Notes: generated by a model from the sequence alone, not told the origin. Numbered from the stretch's first letter, positions 1 to 11,387 are shown. The stretch is 64,000 bases of DNA from Escherichia sp. E4742 (GCF_005843885.1 NZ_CP040443.1:2728001-2792000); one strand, 5' to 3'. Program-made: numbers and translations.

Positions 1-461
1 CCTTCCAGCACCAGTTCCATCTGCTTTGCTACCATCGCCGGATCGTCCACTTCCAGCGTGGTTAACAGTTCGTGGGTAAAGTCGTAGGCCGCGCTTTTTT
101 GCTGATCGGCCAATTGATGAATAGGGTGACCAGGATCGGGATAAAACGTACAGGCAGCGATAAACAGACAGCCTGGATAGCGGTTGTTTTTAACGCACTC
201 CGATAGCGCCTGATAACGCGCCAGCAGTTTTTGCTCGGCGGATTGCGTCTCGTCCAGCATCAGCTGACGACGCCAGACATCTATCTGTTGGCTAAGATAG
301 CGCAGGGCATCGTAGAGGATCGCCTCTTTGTCTGGCCAGAAGCGGCGCAGCTCGTCCAGTGGATAATCCACACGTTCAGCAACCATCTCCAGCGTGGTGT
401 TGGCAATCCCTTGTAATTCTAATAATTTCAGGGCTTCTCCCAGTACATCTTCACGTTGCAC
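1..461 (-). CDS. yjdC: YjdC, TetR-family transcriptional regulator (3' end beyond window)
   Basis: The minus-strand frame opens at a GTG (459-461) preceded by a strong GGAGG and reads MQREDVLGEALKLLE, which I recognise as the start of E. coli YjdC. The N-terminal part is the helix-turn-helix region typical of TetR-type regulators. The gene is cut by the left edge after about 153 codons; the usual length is near 190. It lies 36 bases downstream of dsbD on the same strand and is probably cotranscribed with cutA-dsbD. The ligand and targets are not evident. The GTG start was chosen because it has the only good ribosome site. Confidence 0.85.
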   Translation of the reverse strand, partial: MQREDVLGEALKLLELQGIANTTLEMVAERVDYPLDELRRFWPDKEAILYDALRYLSQQIDVWRRQLMLDETQSAEQKLLARYQALSECVKNNRYPGCLFIAACTFYPDPGHPIHQLADQQKSAAYDFTHELLTTLEVDDPAMVAKQMELVLE

Positions 462-497
462 GCTATTTTCCTCCGTCTTTCCCACTGCAAGTGTCGT

Positions 498-2195
498 TCA
501 CGGTTGGCGATCGCGCAAATGTGCGCTGAAGGTTTCAGCATCCATAAAGCCCGTGACGCGCGCTTGTGGATGCTCCTGGCCTTGTCCGTCAAAAAAGAGA
601 ATTGTCGGTAGGCCAAGGACATTTAGATGCTTTAACAGCGCCACATCCTGGGCGTCGTTGGCAGTGACGTTGGCCTGAAGTAAGACCGTGTCAGCCAGTG
701 CTTTTTGCACCTGTGGGTCGCTGAAGGTGTATTTCTCGAACTCTTTACAGGCAACACACCAGTCGGCGTAGAGATCTAACATCACCGGTTTGCCTTTGGC
801 TTCAGCAAGTGCCTGATTTAACTCATCTACCGTTTTGATTTGTGTAAAGTTGAGATGCGCCTGAGTTTGCGAGGTATGCGTCGCGCCAAATGCCCAATCC
901 TGGAGTGGGCGCACGCTAACCAACGCCGCTGCCAGCAGGATTATTTGCACAATACGCATCCAGCCGCGTTTGGCCTGTAAGCTGGTGATAAAGGCCCAGC
1001 CAAAGAACGCGACACCCAGCGCCGACCACAAGCGTAATCCCCATATATCACCAATCACTCGCTCCAGCAGGAAGACCGGTAGTGCGAGGATCACAAAACC
1101 AAATGCGGTTTTGACCTGTTCCATCCACGGGCCGCTTTTCGGCAGCAGGCGGTTACCAAAGACGGTAATTAGAATCAGCGGCAGGCCCATGCCCAGCGCA
1201 TAGAGATAAAGCGTGCCGCCGCCCAGCCACATGTTTCCGCTTTGGGCGATATACAGCAGAATCGCGCTAAGCGGTGCGGTGGTGCATGGTGAACAGATCA
1301 GCCCGGCAATCGCCCCCATAACAAACACACCGCCGGGCGAGCCACCTTGTTGGCGATTGCTCATTAGCGTGAGGCGCGTTTGCAGCGAAGAGGGGAGTTG
1401 CAGGGTAAACAAGCCAAACATCGACATTGCCAGCAAGGTAAAGACGATAGCGAGGCCGATAAGCACGTAAGGATGCTGTAGCGCTGCCTGGAACTGTAAC
1501 CCTGCGGCGGCAACCACCAGACCCAGCGCCGTGTAGGTCAGTGCCATCCCCTGCACATAAATAAAAGTCAGCAACAATGCTCTGGCGGTGGATAGCCGCT
1601 GTTTACCGCCCAGCACGATACCGGAAATGAGTGGGTACATTGGCAGCACGCATGGCGTGAAGGCGATACCGATACCAATCAACAACGCCCAGAGCGCGGA
1701 AAAGGGCAATTGCGCGACGGGCTGCTCTTGCTGCGGAACTGATGCAGACGGTGGCGTCGCGTTGTTAGTAACCACTTCGCTTAACGGAACGGTTTTGGTT
1801 TCTGGCGGATAACAAAAACCGGCGTCAGCACAGCCCTGGTAGGTAACAGTCAATGTCGCACCAGCACTTGCCTGGTTGATGGTCACAGGAAGCGTCAGCC
1901 GCTCGCGGTAAATCTCGCTTTTGCCGTAAAACTCATCTTCATGCCAGACGCCTGGCGGTAACTGCACGTCGGCAATTTTCGCTTGTTCCGGCGTAATGCG
2001 GATCTGTTTACGGTAAAGATAGTAACCGTCTTTGATCTGCCAGCTCAGATTAAGCTCATGTTGGTTTTGCTGAAAATCAAAAGCAAAGGCTTGATCCGCG
2101 GAGACAAATTGTGAGCGTCCCGGCGCGTCGAATAATCCGGCAAAAACGGAAGTGCTGCAAAGTAGCAGGATCAGCGTAAAGATGCGTTGAGCCAT
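498..2195 (-). CDS. dsbD: DsbD (DipZ), thiol:disulfide interchange protein
   Basis: Inner-membrane protein of 565 residues that carries electrons from cytoplasmic thioredoxin to periplasmic DsbC, DsbG and CcmG. A signal peptide (MAQRIFTLILLLCSTSVFA) leads into a periplasmic domain with the cysteine pair GCADAGFC. Next is a membrane core of about eight helices with the redox cysteines in FTPCVLPMYP and CSPCTTAP, and last a thioredoxin-like domain with WCVACK. All three redox pairs are present, so it should work. The ATG at 2193-2195 lies inside the end of cutA (25-base overlap), which points to coupled translation. Several substitutions separate it from the K-12 protein as I recall it. Confidence 0.97.
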   Translation of the reverse strand: MAQRIFTLILLLCSTSVFAGLFDAPGRSQFVSADQAFAFDFQQNQHELNLSWQIKDGYYLYRKQIRITPEQAKIADVQLPPGVWHEDEFYGKSEIYRERLTLPVTINQASAGATLTVTYQGCADAGFCYPPETKTVPLSEVVTNNATPPSASVPQQEQPVAQLPFSALWALLIGIGIAFTPCVLPMYPLISGIVLGGKQRLSTARALLLTFIYVQGMALTYTALGLVVAAAGLQFQAALQHPYVLIGLAIVFTLLAMSMFGLFTLQLPSSLQTRLTLMSNRQQGGSPGGVFVMGAIAGLICSPCTTAPLSAILLYIAQSGNMWLGGGTLYLYALGMGLPLILITVFGNRLLPKSGPWMEQVKTAFGFVILALPVFLLERVIGDIWGLRLWSALGVAFFGWAFITSLQAKRGWMRIVQIILLAAALVSVRPLQDWAFGATHTSQTQAHLNFTQIKTVDELNQALAEAKGKPVMLDLYADWCVACKEFEKYTFSDPQVQKALADTVLLQANVTANDAQDVALLKHLNVLGLPTILFFDGQGQEHPQARVTGFMDAETFSAHLRDRQP

Positions 2196-2509
2196 GAGAG
2201 GTAATCTGTGTCTCCGTGTGTAACAGGTAAAACCAGAAGCTCCGGGGTTTGATACGGATGATGAGACTTCAGGCATTCCAGCAGTGCCTGCTGGTGAGAT
2301 ACGGTGGTTTTTAAAATCATCTGCACTTCGTATTCCTGTTCCAGTTTACCTTCCCAGTAATAGAGAGAGGTAGCGCCAGGAATCAAGGTCGCGCAGGCCG
2401 CCAGTTTTTCTGCCAGCACTTTGGCGGCTAAATCCTGGGCTGTCGCTTCATCCGGTGCGGTACACAGCACTACGACAGACGCGGTATTCGAACTTTTATC
2501 ATCAAGCAT
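2171..2509 (-). CDS. cutA: CutA, divalent-cation tolerance protein
   Basis: A 112-residue cytoplasmic protein of the CutA1 family, trimeric with a ferredoxin-like fold and linked genetically to copper and divalent metal tolerance. The sequence carries the family segment VVLCTAPDEATA near the N-terminus and YYWEGKLEQEYEVQMILKT in the middle. The ATG at 2507-2509 is preferred over the upstream GTG (2515) because GAGG lies five bases before it. It is the first gene of a cutA-dsbD-yjdC run. The biochemical role of the family is still uncertain. Confidence 0.95.
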   Translation of the reverse strand: MLDDKSSNTASVVVLCTAPDEATAQDLAAKVLAEKLAACATLIPGATSLYYWEGKLEQEYEVQMILKTTVSHQQALLECLKSHHPYQTPELLVLPVTHGDTDYLSWLNASLR

Positions 2510-2588
2510 AAACACCTCGCAAGAACAGATGGAACCGCAAGAGAGAGGTCACTATACAACGGACGAGGAAAGGATGTTAGTCGGCGGG

Positions 2589-2616
2589 AAAGAAAGCGGG
2601 GCGTGAACGCCCCGCG
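2589..2616 (-). terminator. Intrinsic terminator after dcuA
   Basis: On the minus strand an 8-bp perfect stem (GCGGGGCG/CGCCCCGC) with a TTCA loop is followed by TTTCTTT. It starts nine bases after the dcuA stop codon. Confidence 0.85.
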
Positions 2617-2624
2617 ATTTGTCA

Positions 2625-3926
2625 TTACAGCATGAAGCTACCCAGCACGAAGCCGAAGCAAACGGCCAGGGCAACACCCAGAGTACCTGGGATGAAGAAC
2701 GGATGGTTGAAGACGAATTTACCGATACGAGTGGTACCCGTGTCATCCATCTGTACCGCAGCAACCAGCGTCGGGTAGGTCGGCAGAATGAACAGACCAG
2801 ATACGGCTGCGAAAGAAGCTACAGCGGTCAGTGGAGAAACGTTCAGCGCCAGAGCCATCGGCATCAGTGCTTTTGCAGTTGCAGCCTGAGAGTACAGCAG
2901 AGCAGAAGCAAAGAAGAAGATAACAGCCAGCAGCCACGGATGGCCCTGAATGACTTCACCAGCGGTATCTTTGATCCAGTCGATGTTGTTGGAAACGAAA
3001 GTGTCGCCCAGCCATGCAACACCCAGGATACAAATACAGGCGCTCATACCTGCTTTGAAGGTGCTGGAGTTGAGGATGTTGTCGGTGTCCACTTTGCAAA
3101 GAACAGTGGTCAGGGTTGCAACGCTCAACATGATAATCAGGATAGCGTTAGTGGTGTTCATCAGCGGTTTTTCAACCAGGCCCATGCTCGGGCTGTTGAT
3201 AATCGCATAGATAACCACGCCAACTACGCCCAGCAGGAACAGCCAGACGGATGCTTTCGCGCCTTGTTTGATTTCAATCTGCTTCTCACCGCGCAGTTCA
3301 ACCAGACCTTCTTCCAGACGCTTGCGATAAATCGGATCGTCAGACAGTTTGGAGTTGAAAAGCATGGTTACCAGGAAGGACATCACCAGAACTGCCAGCA
3401 GGGTAGACGGGATGACCACAGAGAGCAGATGCAGGTAGCTGATGCCATGACCTTCCATCACGGAAGACATGTAAACCACCGCCGCAGAGATTGGTGATGC
3501 GGTGATCGCAATCTGCGCGGATACCACTGCAGTAGACAGCGGACGGCAAGGTTTAACGCCTTGTTCCTTCGCAACTTCAGCGATAACTGGCAGTGTTGCC
3601 AGAGAGATGTTGCCGGTACCAGCAAAGATGGTCAGGAAATAGGTCACGATCGGTGCAAGGATCGTGATGTATTTCGGGTTACGGCGCAGCAGCTTTTCTG
3701 TCTGGTGAACCAGATAGTCCAGACCGCCAGCAACCTGCATAGCAGAAATAGCAGCGATAACCGCCATGATAATGGAAATTACATCGAATGGGATGTTACC
3801 AGGCTTGACGCCGATAGCGGCAAGAACCAGCACCCCCAATCCACCTGCAAAACCAATACCAATTCCCCCTAATCTGGCGCCCAAGAAGATCGCCAGCAAA
3901 ACGATGATGAGTTCTACAACTAGCAT
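2625..3926 (-). CDS. dcuA: DcuA, anaerobic C4-dicarboxylate transporter
   Basis: A 433-residue inner-membrane antiporter/uptake carrier for fumarate, malate, succinate and aspartate, of the Dcu family. It is hydrophobic throughout with roughly ten or more membrane segments, opening with MLVVELIIVLLAIFLGARLG. Length and sequence match E. coli DcuA. It follows aspA on the same strand, separated by a 117-base gap holding an aspA terminator hairpin, so part of its transcription may be read-through. The pairing makes sense: DcuA brings in aspartate and exports succinate while AspA makes fumarate from aspartate. Confidence 0.97.
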   Translation of the reverse strand: MLVVELIIVLLAIFLGARLGGIGIGFAGGLGVLVLAAIGVKPGNIPFDVISIIMAVIAAISAMQVAGGLDYLVHQTEKLLRRNPKYITILAPIVTYFLTIFAGTGNISLATLPVIAEVAKEQGVKPCRPLSTAVVSAQIAITASPISAAVVYMSSVMEGHGISYLHLLSVVIPSTLLAVLVMSFLVTMLFNSKLSDDPIYRKRLEEGLVELRGEKQIEIKQGAKASVWLFLLGVVGVVIYAIINSPSMGLVEKPLMNTTNAILIIMLSVATLTTVLCKVDTDNILNSSTFKAGMSACICILGVAWLGDTFVSNNIDWIKDTAGEVIQGHPWLLAVIFFFASALLYSQAATAKALMPMALALNVSPLTAVASFAAVSGLFILPTYPTLVAAVQMDDTGTTRIGKFVFNHPFFIPGTLGVALAVCFGFVLGSFML

Positions 3927-3989
3927 ATTAGCCTTCCTTGTTTTTTAACAAGTTGATATCAGGTTGTTGTTTTTAAGTTACTACTCACA

Positions 3990-4020
3990 AGAAAAAAGGC
4001 ACGTCGTCTGACGTGCCTCT
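3990..4020 (-). terminator. Hairpin terminator between aspA and dcuA
   Basis: On the minus strand a 9-bp perfect stem (AGGCACGTC/GACGTGCCT) with an AGAC loop runs straight into a T-run. It lies 26 bases beyond the aspA stop and probably lowers, rather than abolishes, transcription into dcuA. Confidence 0.8.
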
Positions 4021-4043
4021 TTTATTTGTACTACCCTGTACGA

Positions 4044-5480
4044 TTACTGTTCGCTTTCATCAGTATAGCGTTTTGCTTTGTAAGCCGGATGCATCAGGTT
4101 CTGTACGGAGAAAATATCGTCTAGTTCTGCTTCAGTCAACAGACCGCGCTCCAGAACGACTTCACGTACGCTCTTGCCAGTTTCGGCACAGATTTTACCC
4201 ACGATGTCACCGTTGTGGTGGCCGATGAATGGGTTCAGGTAAGTGACGATACCGATAGAGTTGTAAACGTAACCTTCGCACACTTCTTTGTTAGCAGTGA
4301 TGCCGTTAACACATTTTTCCAGCAGGTTGTAGCAAGCGTTGGTCAGAATGTGAACGGATTCAAACATGGCCTGGCCAATGACCGGCTCCATAACGTTCAG
4401 CTGCAGCTGACCCGCTTCTGCTGCCATGGTAACAGTGATGTCGTTACCGATGACTTTGAAGCAAACCTGGTTAACCACTTCCGGAACAACTGGGTTTACT
4501 TTAGCTGGCATGATGGAAGAGCCTGCCTGCAGTTCCGGCAGGTTGATCTCGTTCAGGCCGGCACGTGGGCCAGAAGAGAGCAAGCGCAGGTCGTTACAGA
4601 TTTTGGACATCTTCACAGCCATGCGTTTCAGTGCGCCATGAACCATAACGTAAGCGCCGCAGTCAGAGGTCGCTTCGATCAGGTCTTCAGCAGGTACGCA
4701 TGGGAAGCCAGTGACTTCAGCCAGTTTTTTCACTGCCAGCGGAGAATACTCTTTCGGCGTGTTCAGGCCAGTACCGATTGCAGTTGCGCCGAGGTTAACT
4801 TCCAGCAGCAGCTCAGCGGTACGTTCGATGTTTTTCACTTCTTCTTTCAGCAGGATGCTGAAAGCGCGGAATTCCTGACCGAGGGTCATCGGTACTGCGT
4901 CCTGCAGCTGGGTACGACCCATTTTCAGGATGTCCTGGAATTCGACAGCTTTACGTTCAAAGCCTTCACGCAGTTGGTTAATAGCATCTACCAGTTTAAT
5001 CAGAGAAGAGTAAACCGCGATGCGGAAACCGGTCGGGTAGGCGTCGTTAGTGGACTGACATTTGTTAACGTGGTCGTTCGGGTTCAGGTACTGATATTCA
5101 CCTTTCTGGTGACCCATCAGTTCCAGACCGATATTGGCCAGCACTTCGTTGGTGTTCATGTTTACGGAAGTACCTGCGCCGCCCTGGTAGACGTCTACCG
5201 GGAACTGATCCATGCATTTTCCGTTGTTCAGGACTTCATCACATGCGGCAATGATTGCATTCGCTACACTTTTAGGAATGGTTTGCAGCTCTTTGTTTGC
5301 CATAGCTGCGGCTTTTTTAACCATTACCATACCGCGAACAAATTCAGGAATATCGCTGATTTTGTTGTTGCTGATATAGAAGTTTTCAATCGCTCTCAGA
5401 GTGTGAACACCATAGTAGGCATCAGCTGGAACTTCCCTGGTACCCAACAGATCTTCTTCGATACGAATGTTGTTTGACAT
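4044..5480 (-). CDS. aspA: AspA, aspartate ammonia-lyase
   Basis: Cytoplasmic tetrameric enzyme that splits L-aspartate into fumarate and ammonia, feeding fumarate respiration. The 478-residue frame has the fumarase/aspartase signature GSSIMPAKVNP and the substrate motif TSVNMNTNE. An in-frame extension to 5525 exists, but the ATG at 5478-5480 gives MSNNIRIEEDLLG, the known N-terminus, and AGAAGG precedes it. A near-perfect CRP site lies about 190 bases upstream. It is followed by dcuA and diverges from fxsA. Confidence 0.97.
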   Translation of the reverse strand: MSNNIRIEEDLLGTREVPADAYYGVHTLRAIENFYISNNKISDIPEFVRGMVMVKKAAAMANKELQTIPKSVANAIIAACDEVLNNGKCMDQFPVDVYQGGAGTSVNMNTNEVLANIGLELMGHQKGEYQYLNPNDHVNKCQSTNDAYPTGFRIAVYSSLIKLVDAINQLREGFERKAVEFQDILKMGRTQLQDAVPMTLGQEFRAFSILLKEEVKNIERTAELLLEVNLGATAIGTGLNTPKEYSPLAVKKLAEVTGFPCVPAEDLIEATSDCGAYVMVHGALKRMAVKMSKICNDLRLLSSGPRAGLNEINLPELQAGSSIMPAKVNPVVPEVVNQVCFKVIGNDITVTMAAEAGQLQLNVMEPVIGQAMFESVHILTNACYNLLEKCVNGITANKEVCEGYVYNSIGIVTYLNPFIGHHNGDIVGKICAETGKSVREVVLERGLLTEAELDDIFSVQNLMHPAYKAKRYTDESEQ

Positions 5481-5667
5481 GTGAACCTTCTTTTTCAAGC
5501 TGCCAATGATTTGCTGTAAACACACAGAATATATGTGGTTTCGAATGTTTTTCGACCGACGATTATCCCCTGCATCGGCCGAATACCAGGGATCATATGC
5601 TGCTTGAGGATTTCTACCGTAATCTGGATCACTTTAAGTGTCGGTTTTTACCCCTTAATTATTAATT

Positions 5668-5683
5668 TGTGAAATAGATCACC
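5668..5683. promoter_or_regulatory. CRP binding site between aspA and fxsA
   Basis: TGTGA-AATAGA-TCACC matches the CRP consensus TGTGA-N6-TCACA at nine of ten positions. It lies in the 336-base gap (5481-5816) between the divergent aspA and fxsA. aspA is a known catabolite-activated gene, so control of aspA is the more likely role. The rest of the gap is AT-rich with no gene seen. Confidence 0.7.
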
Positions 5684-5816
5684 GCTTTGGGATTACTACC
5701 AAAAATAGTTGCGCAAACATCTTGAAATTTTGCTAATGACCACAATATAAGCTGAACGCGATTCGCAACCCATTCAGGCGACCAGATTTAACTGGTTGCT
5801 ATTACAGGAGAAACCT

Positions 5817-6293
5817 TTGCGCTGGTTACCTTTAATTGCCGTTTTCCTTTATGTCTATATTGAGATTTCAATCTTTATTCAGGTTGCTCATGTGCTGGGG
5901 GTATTGCTGACCCTCGTGCTGGTTATATTCACCTCAGTTATTGGTATGTCACTGGTACGTAATCAGGGCTTTAAGAATTTTGTGCTGATGCAACAAAAAA
6001 TGGCGGCGGGAGAAAACCCAGCGGCGGAAATGATTAAAAGTGTTTCGTTGATCATTGCCGGTTTGCTGCTTTTATTACCGGGCTTTTTCACTGATTTCCT
6101 CGGTCTTCTTCTTTTATTACCGCCAGTGCAAAAGCATCTGACAGTGAAGCTGATGCCGCATTTGCGCTTTTCCCGTATGCCGGGCGGCGGATTTAGCGCC
6201 GGGACCGGTGGCGGTAATACTTTTGATGGTGAGTATCAACGAAAGGATGATGACCGCGACCGCCTTGATCATAAAGACGATCGCCAGGATTAA
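5817..6293 (+). CDS. fxsA: FxsA, inner-membrane protein affecting phage T7 exclusion
   Basis: A 158-residue inner-membrane protein; its overproduction relieves F-plasmid exclusion of phage T7. The first 100 residues hold hydrophobic segments (LIAVFLYVYIEISIFIQVAHVLG and a LLLLLPGFFTDFLGLLLLLPP stretch), followed by a glycine-rich then highly charged cytoplasmic tail ending DRLDHKDDRQD. The start is a TTG at 5817-5819 giving MRWLPLIA, supported by AGGAG six bases upstream. Members of this family are widespread, but their normal function is unknown. Confidence 0.93.
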   Translation: MRWLPLIAVFLYVYIEISIFIQVAHVLGVLLTLVLVIFTSVIGMSLVRNQGFKNFVLMQQKMAAGENPAAEMIKSVSLIIAGLLLLLPGFFTDFLGLLLLLPPVQKHLTVKLMPHLRFSRMPGGGFSAGTGGGNTFDGEYQRKDDDRDRLDHKDDRQD

Positions 6294-6308
6294 TGACGAA
6301 ACGCCGGA

Positions 6309-7565
6309 TTATGTGGTTATGCCATTTTCCGGCGTTTTTCGTTTTGGCAGAAATAGCCATAACCCCACTAGCATGATCAGTGCATATAAACTTTTCCAGC
6401 CGACCATCGCCAGTAACAGAACACATAACAGCCCGCCAATTACCGCCAGTAGTCGATAACGTCCTTGCAATAATTTACAGCCTGCCAGCATGCATAACAG
6501 ATAGATCATAATAAAGATGCCGTTGGCATAGATGATAAGTGCGTCCAGATTGATCTCTAACATATGGATCGCCAACGTGCTCACCACGCAACAGCCGAGC
6601 ACGGCATTAAGGGCATTAGTCGGGATATGACGAGAAGAGAGGCGTGCCAGGTAGTGGTCAGGATTGTGTTGCGCCTGCGACCAGACTAATCGGGCGAAGC
6701 TCTGTATATAAATGTTGAGACTGGCAAAGCAGGCCAGATAGCCAATCACGCAGGCAATCCACAACGCTCCTACACCGAACAGCTGCACCACAATTTTTGG
6801 AAGCGATGCTGCCGCCGCCATTTTTTCACCATAGGCGTCGAAGCGTAATACCACCACCGTACAGCCCCAATAGACTAATCCTGCCAGCAACAGACCAATC
6901 ATCAGAGCGCGGGGAAAATCACGCTCTGGATTTTTAAATTCCGAGGCGAGATGGGCAAATGCCTCCAGACCGACAAAGCACCAGAACATCACCGATAACG
7001 CAGCAAACAACCCGGAAAGTTCGATATTACCAGGTGCCGGGAAGGGGATATTCGCAGGTTTAATATCGCCCGCCCACCAGATAGCGACAATAAGCGCGAC
7101 GATAAGCCCGGCAATAACCGTTTGTAGATTAGCACTGGAACTGGCACCGCGAGTGCCGATGTACCACACCAGCGCCAGCGTACCAAGTTCTGCCAACAAC
7201 AGTTGCCAACTATGCCAACCAAACATTGCCTGGCCAAAGCCGGCGGCAATTTGTAGTGCAGCGGGCAGGCCTACGGGAATGACCGATAAAAATAGCCAGC
7301 CAGTGACTCGCTCAAGCCGCGAGCCAAACGCCATACCAACGAAGTGCGCGACGCCGCCCGCACTGGGATAGTGGCGTCCCAGCAGCGCAAAGACGATTGC
7401 AATCGGGAACACTAAAATAATCAAAACGGGCCAGGCCCACAGGCTGGTATTGCCCGCTAGCAGGGCTGCTAATGCGGGAACGGCAAACACGCCCGTGCCT
7501 AATAATGAGGTTGATAACAGGCCGATCCCCTGGGCTAATCCCAGTTCTTGTTTGAGTCCACTCAT
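6309..7565 (-). CDS. yjeH: YjeH, amino-acid exporter of the APC superfamily
   Basis: A 418-residue polytopic inner-membrane protein starting MSGLKQELGLAQGIGLLSTSLLGTG, typical of the APC superfamily first helix with its small-residue break. E. coli YjeH is reported to export L-methionine and branched-chain amino acids. It is convergent with fxsA (15-base gap) and diverges from the groE operon. No frameshift or truncation is seen. Confidence 0.93.
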   Translation of the reverse strand: MSGLKQELGLAQGIGLLSTSLLGTGVFAVPALAALLAGNTSLWAWPVLIILVFPIAIVFALLGRHYPSAGGVAHFVGMAFGSRLERVTGWLFLSVIPVGLPAALQIAAGFGQAMFGWHSWQLLLAELGTLALVWYIGTRGASSSANLQTVIAGLIVALIVAIWWAGDIKPANIPFPAPGNIELSGLFAALSVMFWCFVGLEAFAHLASEFKNPERDFPRALMIGLLLAGLVYWGCTVVVLRFDAYGEKMAAAASLPKIVVQLFGVGALWIACVIGYLACFASLNIYIQSFARLVWSQAQHNPDHYLARLSSRHIPTNALNAVLGCCVVSTLAIHMLEINLDALIIYANGIFIMIYLLCMLAGCKLLQGRYRLLAVIGGLLCVLLLAMVGWKSLYALIMLVGLWLFLPKRKTPENGITT

Positions 7566-7731
7566 GGGTTAATGTCCAATTGTGCCCAAAATTTGGGCAA
7601 CTGCGCAGGTTTTCGATGGTAGCACAATCAGATTCGCGTATGGCGGCGATGGAGAAATTGCGATGAAATGTGATGTGAATCAGGATTTTTACCCGATTTT
7701 GTACTGATCAGAATTTTTTTTCATTTGCCCC

Positions 7732-7760
7732 CTTGAAGGGGGAGAAGCCCATCCCCATTT
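7732..7760 (+). promoter_or_regulatory. Sigma-32 heat-shock promoter of groESL
   Basis: CTTGAA (7732-7737) and CCCCATTT (7753-7760) separated by 15 bases match the RpoH promoter consensus. The site lies 80 bases before groES, with a good AAGGAGAG ribosome site at about 7827. The rest of the 7566-7840 gap is AT-rich spacer between yjeH and groES. Confidence 0.92.
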
Positions 7761-7789
7761 CACTGGTCACCAGCCGGGAAACCACGTAA

Positions 7790-8134
<345 letters not shown>

Positions 8135-8177
8135 TCCGCGCACGACACTGAACATACGAATTTAAGGAATAAAGATA

Positions 8178-9824
<1,647 letters not shown>

Positions 9825-9851
9825 TTGCCCTGCACCTCGCAGAAATAAAGA

Positions 9852-9886
9852 AACCCCCGGGCAGAAATGTCTGGGGGTTTTTCTTT
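9852..9886 (+). terminator. groESL terminator
   Basis: A stem built on CCCCCGGGCA and TGTCTGGGGG around a GAAA loop, allowing G-U pairs, is followed by TTTTTCTTTT. It is placed about 27 bases after groEL. Confidence 0.9.
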
Positions 9887-9961
9887 TGGTCATCTTTCTA
9901 GTATAAGATTCAGACACGGACGACGCGAGTTGCGTCCAGCTCATTGATTATGGGGAATAAC

Positions 9962-10315
9962 ATGCACGTAAAATACTTAGCAGGGATTGTCGGTGCCGCG
10001 CTACTGATGGCGGGTTGTAGCTCCAGCAACGAATTGAGCGCTGCCGGACAGAGTGTTCGCATCGTGGACGAGCAACCAGGTGCAGAGTGCCAGCTGATTG
10101 GTACTGCTACTGGTAAGCAAAGTAACTGGCTTTCCGGACAACACGGTGAAGAGGGCGGTTCTATGCGTGGTGCGGCAAACGATCTGCGCAACCAGGCGGC
10201 AGCAATGGGCGGTAACGTGATTTATGGTATCAGCAGCCCGTCGCAGGGCATGTTGTCCAGCTTTGTCCCGACTGACAGCCAGATTATCGGTCAGGTATAT
10301 AAGTGCCCGAACTGA
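9962..10315 (+). CDS. yjeI: YjeI, putative lipoprotein (DUF4156 type)
   Basis: A 117-residue protein with a lipoprotein signal: MHVKYLAGIVGAALLMAGC, with the lipobox cysteine at residue 19. The body contains CQLIGTATG and a conserved-looking GGNVIYGISSP segment. Serine after the lipidated cysteine predicts outer-membrane sorting by the Lol rule. The function is unknown. It stands alone between groEL and a BIME. Confidence 0.88.
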   Translation: MHVKYLAGIVGAALLMAGCSSSNELSAAGQSVRIVDEQPGAECQLIGTATGKQSNWLSGQHGEEGGSMRGAANDLRNQAAAMGGNVIYGISSPSQGMLSSFVPTDSQIIGQVYKCPN

Positions 10316-10347
10316 TGGGATCCAGAGGCTGGGTGACAAACGTATAA

Positions 10348-10450
10348 TTGCCTGATGCGCTTCGCTTATCAGGCCTACATCAGGCATTGCAACTGATTGA
10401 ATGCTTGAGAATTTGTAGGCCGGATAAGGCATTTACGCTGCATCCGGCAT
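10348..10450. repeat. BIME: two inverted REP units downstream of yjeI
   Basis: One REP (GCCTGATGCGCTTCGCTTATCAGGCCTAC, 10350-10378, written here only in part as GCCTGATGCG...CAGGCCTAC) is followed by an inverted partner (GTAGGCCGGATAAGGC...GCATCCGGCAT, about 10415-10450). The pair lies between the 3' ends of yjeI and yjeJ, the usual position for such elements. Confidence 0.92.
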
Positions 10451-10517
10451 GATCAACGATCACGTTATCAGTCATTTCAGGCTGGATGGCTCCAGCCTCG
10501 CATTAGCAAAGATGGGA

Positions 10518-11387
10518 TTATTTCGCCTGTGGTGCAGTTTTGTTGATGGATTGAACGCGTAGGTGATGCAGTGCGCGTAGGCATTGATCCTGGGTTAGTG
10601 GTTGGGCGTTATTGGCTGCCACAGTACGAACGTAGACCTGACACGGCACTCCAGCGAGCTTTTTCAGTCGAGGGCTGAAATCAAGCATCCGGCGAGTGAT
10701 AGCCTCCACTTCTTTACCCGGTGTTGCTTCACGCGTTTTTACTACTGCACCGCTAAATTGCTCTTTGCCACCTTCATCTTTAAAGCGATAAAGTACGGCC
10801 AGATAATGACTAAACAGATCATGTTTCCATTCCGGTTGGGAATAGGTGTCATATTCCAGATTGCCATCATCCTGGCAGTCGACATCATATAGCGGTAGGA
10901 AATCTAACAACGATGTAATACGTAACGCCAGTTCACGCATTTCTGCATTATTAATTGCATGAATGATTGCTCGCGCCAGCATTTCAATCTGCAACTCATT
11001 GACCACTAATTCGCATTTGCTGCCATCATGTAGCGTTAATGCGAAATTAAGATTTTCGCCCTGATTATCGGTAAGTTCCAGCGTGTTAACCCGGCGATTA
11101 ATATCGGCATTTTTCAGCTCATCAACCTGGATTTCTGGGATATTTTCTGCCATTTTTTTTATGACTTTATCGCGAGCCTGCTCATACTGAAGACGAGAAT
11201 CAGCGTCGAGTTTATGCTTTTGATGCAAACGACTTTCCAGCGCAATCAGCATGTCACGCAGTTCCATTACAGACATGAAGAACAACGATTCTTTATTGCG
11301 AGGCTCTTTAATTTTCAGCGCCAGTGCAATGAAATTATTACTCTTGCGAATAACACCGGTATTAACACCCTTGATGCTTATGGCCAT
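10518..11387 (-). CDS. yjeJ: YjeJ, uncharacterised protein
   Basis: A 289-residue soluble protein starting MAISIKGVNTGVIRKSNNF, recognised as E. coli YjeJ. No signal peptide, membrane segment or catalytic motif is apparent. There is a charged, helix-prone central part (residues about 45-90). The upstream region is strongly AT-rich, unlike its neighbours, which is compatible with silencing by H-NS and possibly older horizontal acquisition; that is inference. The function is unknown. Confidence 0.85.
   Translation of the reverse strand: MAISIKGVNTGVIRKSNNFIALALKIKEPRNKESLFFMSVMELRDMLIALESRLHQKHKLDADSRLQYEQARDKVIKKMAENIPEIQVDELKNADINRRVNTLELTDNQGENLNFALTLHDGSKCELVVNELQIEMLARAIIHAINNAEMRELALRITSLLDFLPLYDVDCQDDGNLEYDTYSQPEWKHDLFSHYLAVLYRFKDEGGKEQFSGAVVKTREATPGKEVEAITRRMLDFSPRLKKLAGVPCQVYVRTVAANNAQPLTQDQCLRALHHLRVQSINKTAPQAK

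Noticed and set aside
4215..5477. A 420-codon plus-strand open frame opposite aspA
   Set aside because: Composition (F, V, H, Q rich) is that of an antisense shadow; aspA itself is certain.
10348..10450. Palindromic repeats that could be read as a CRISPR or attachment site
   Set aside because: They are REP/BIME units: no spacer array, no cas genes, no integrase, and the same motifs recur at 11651, 13893 and 46232.
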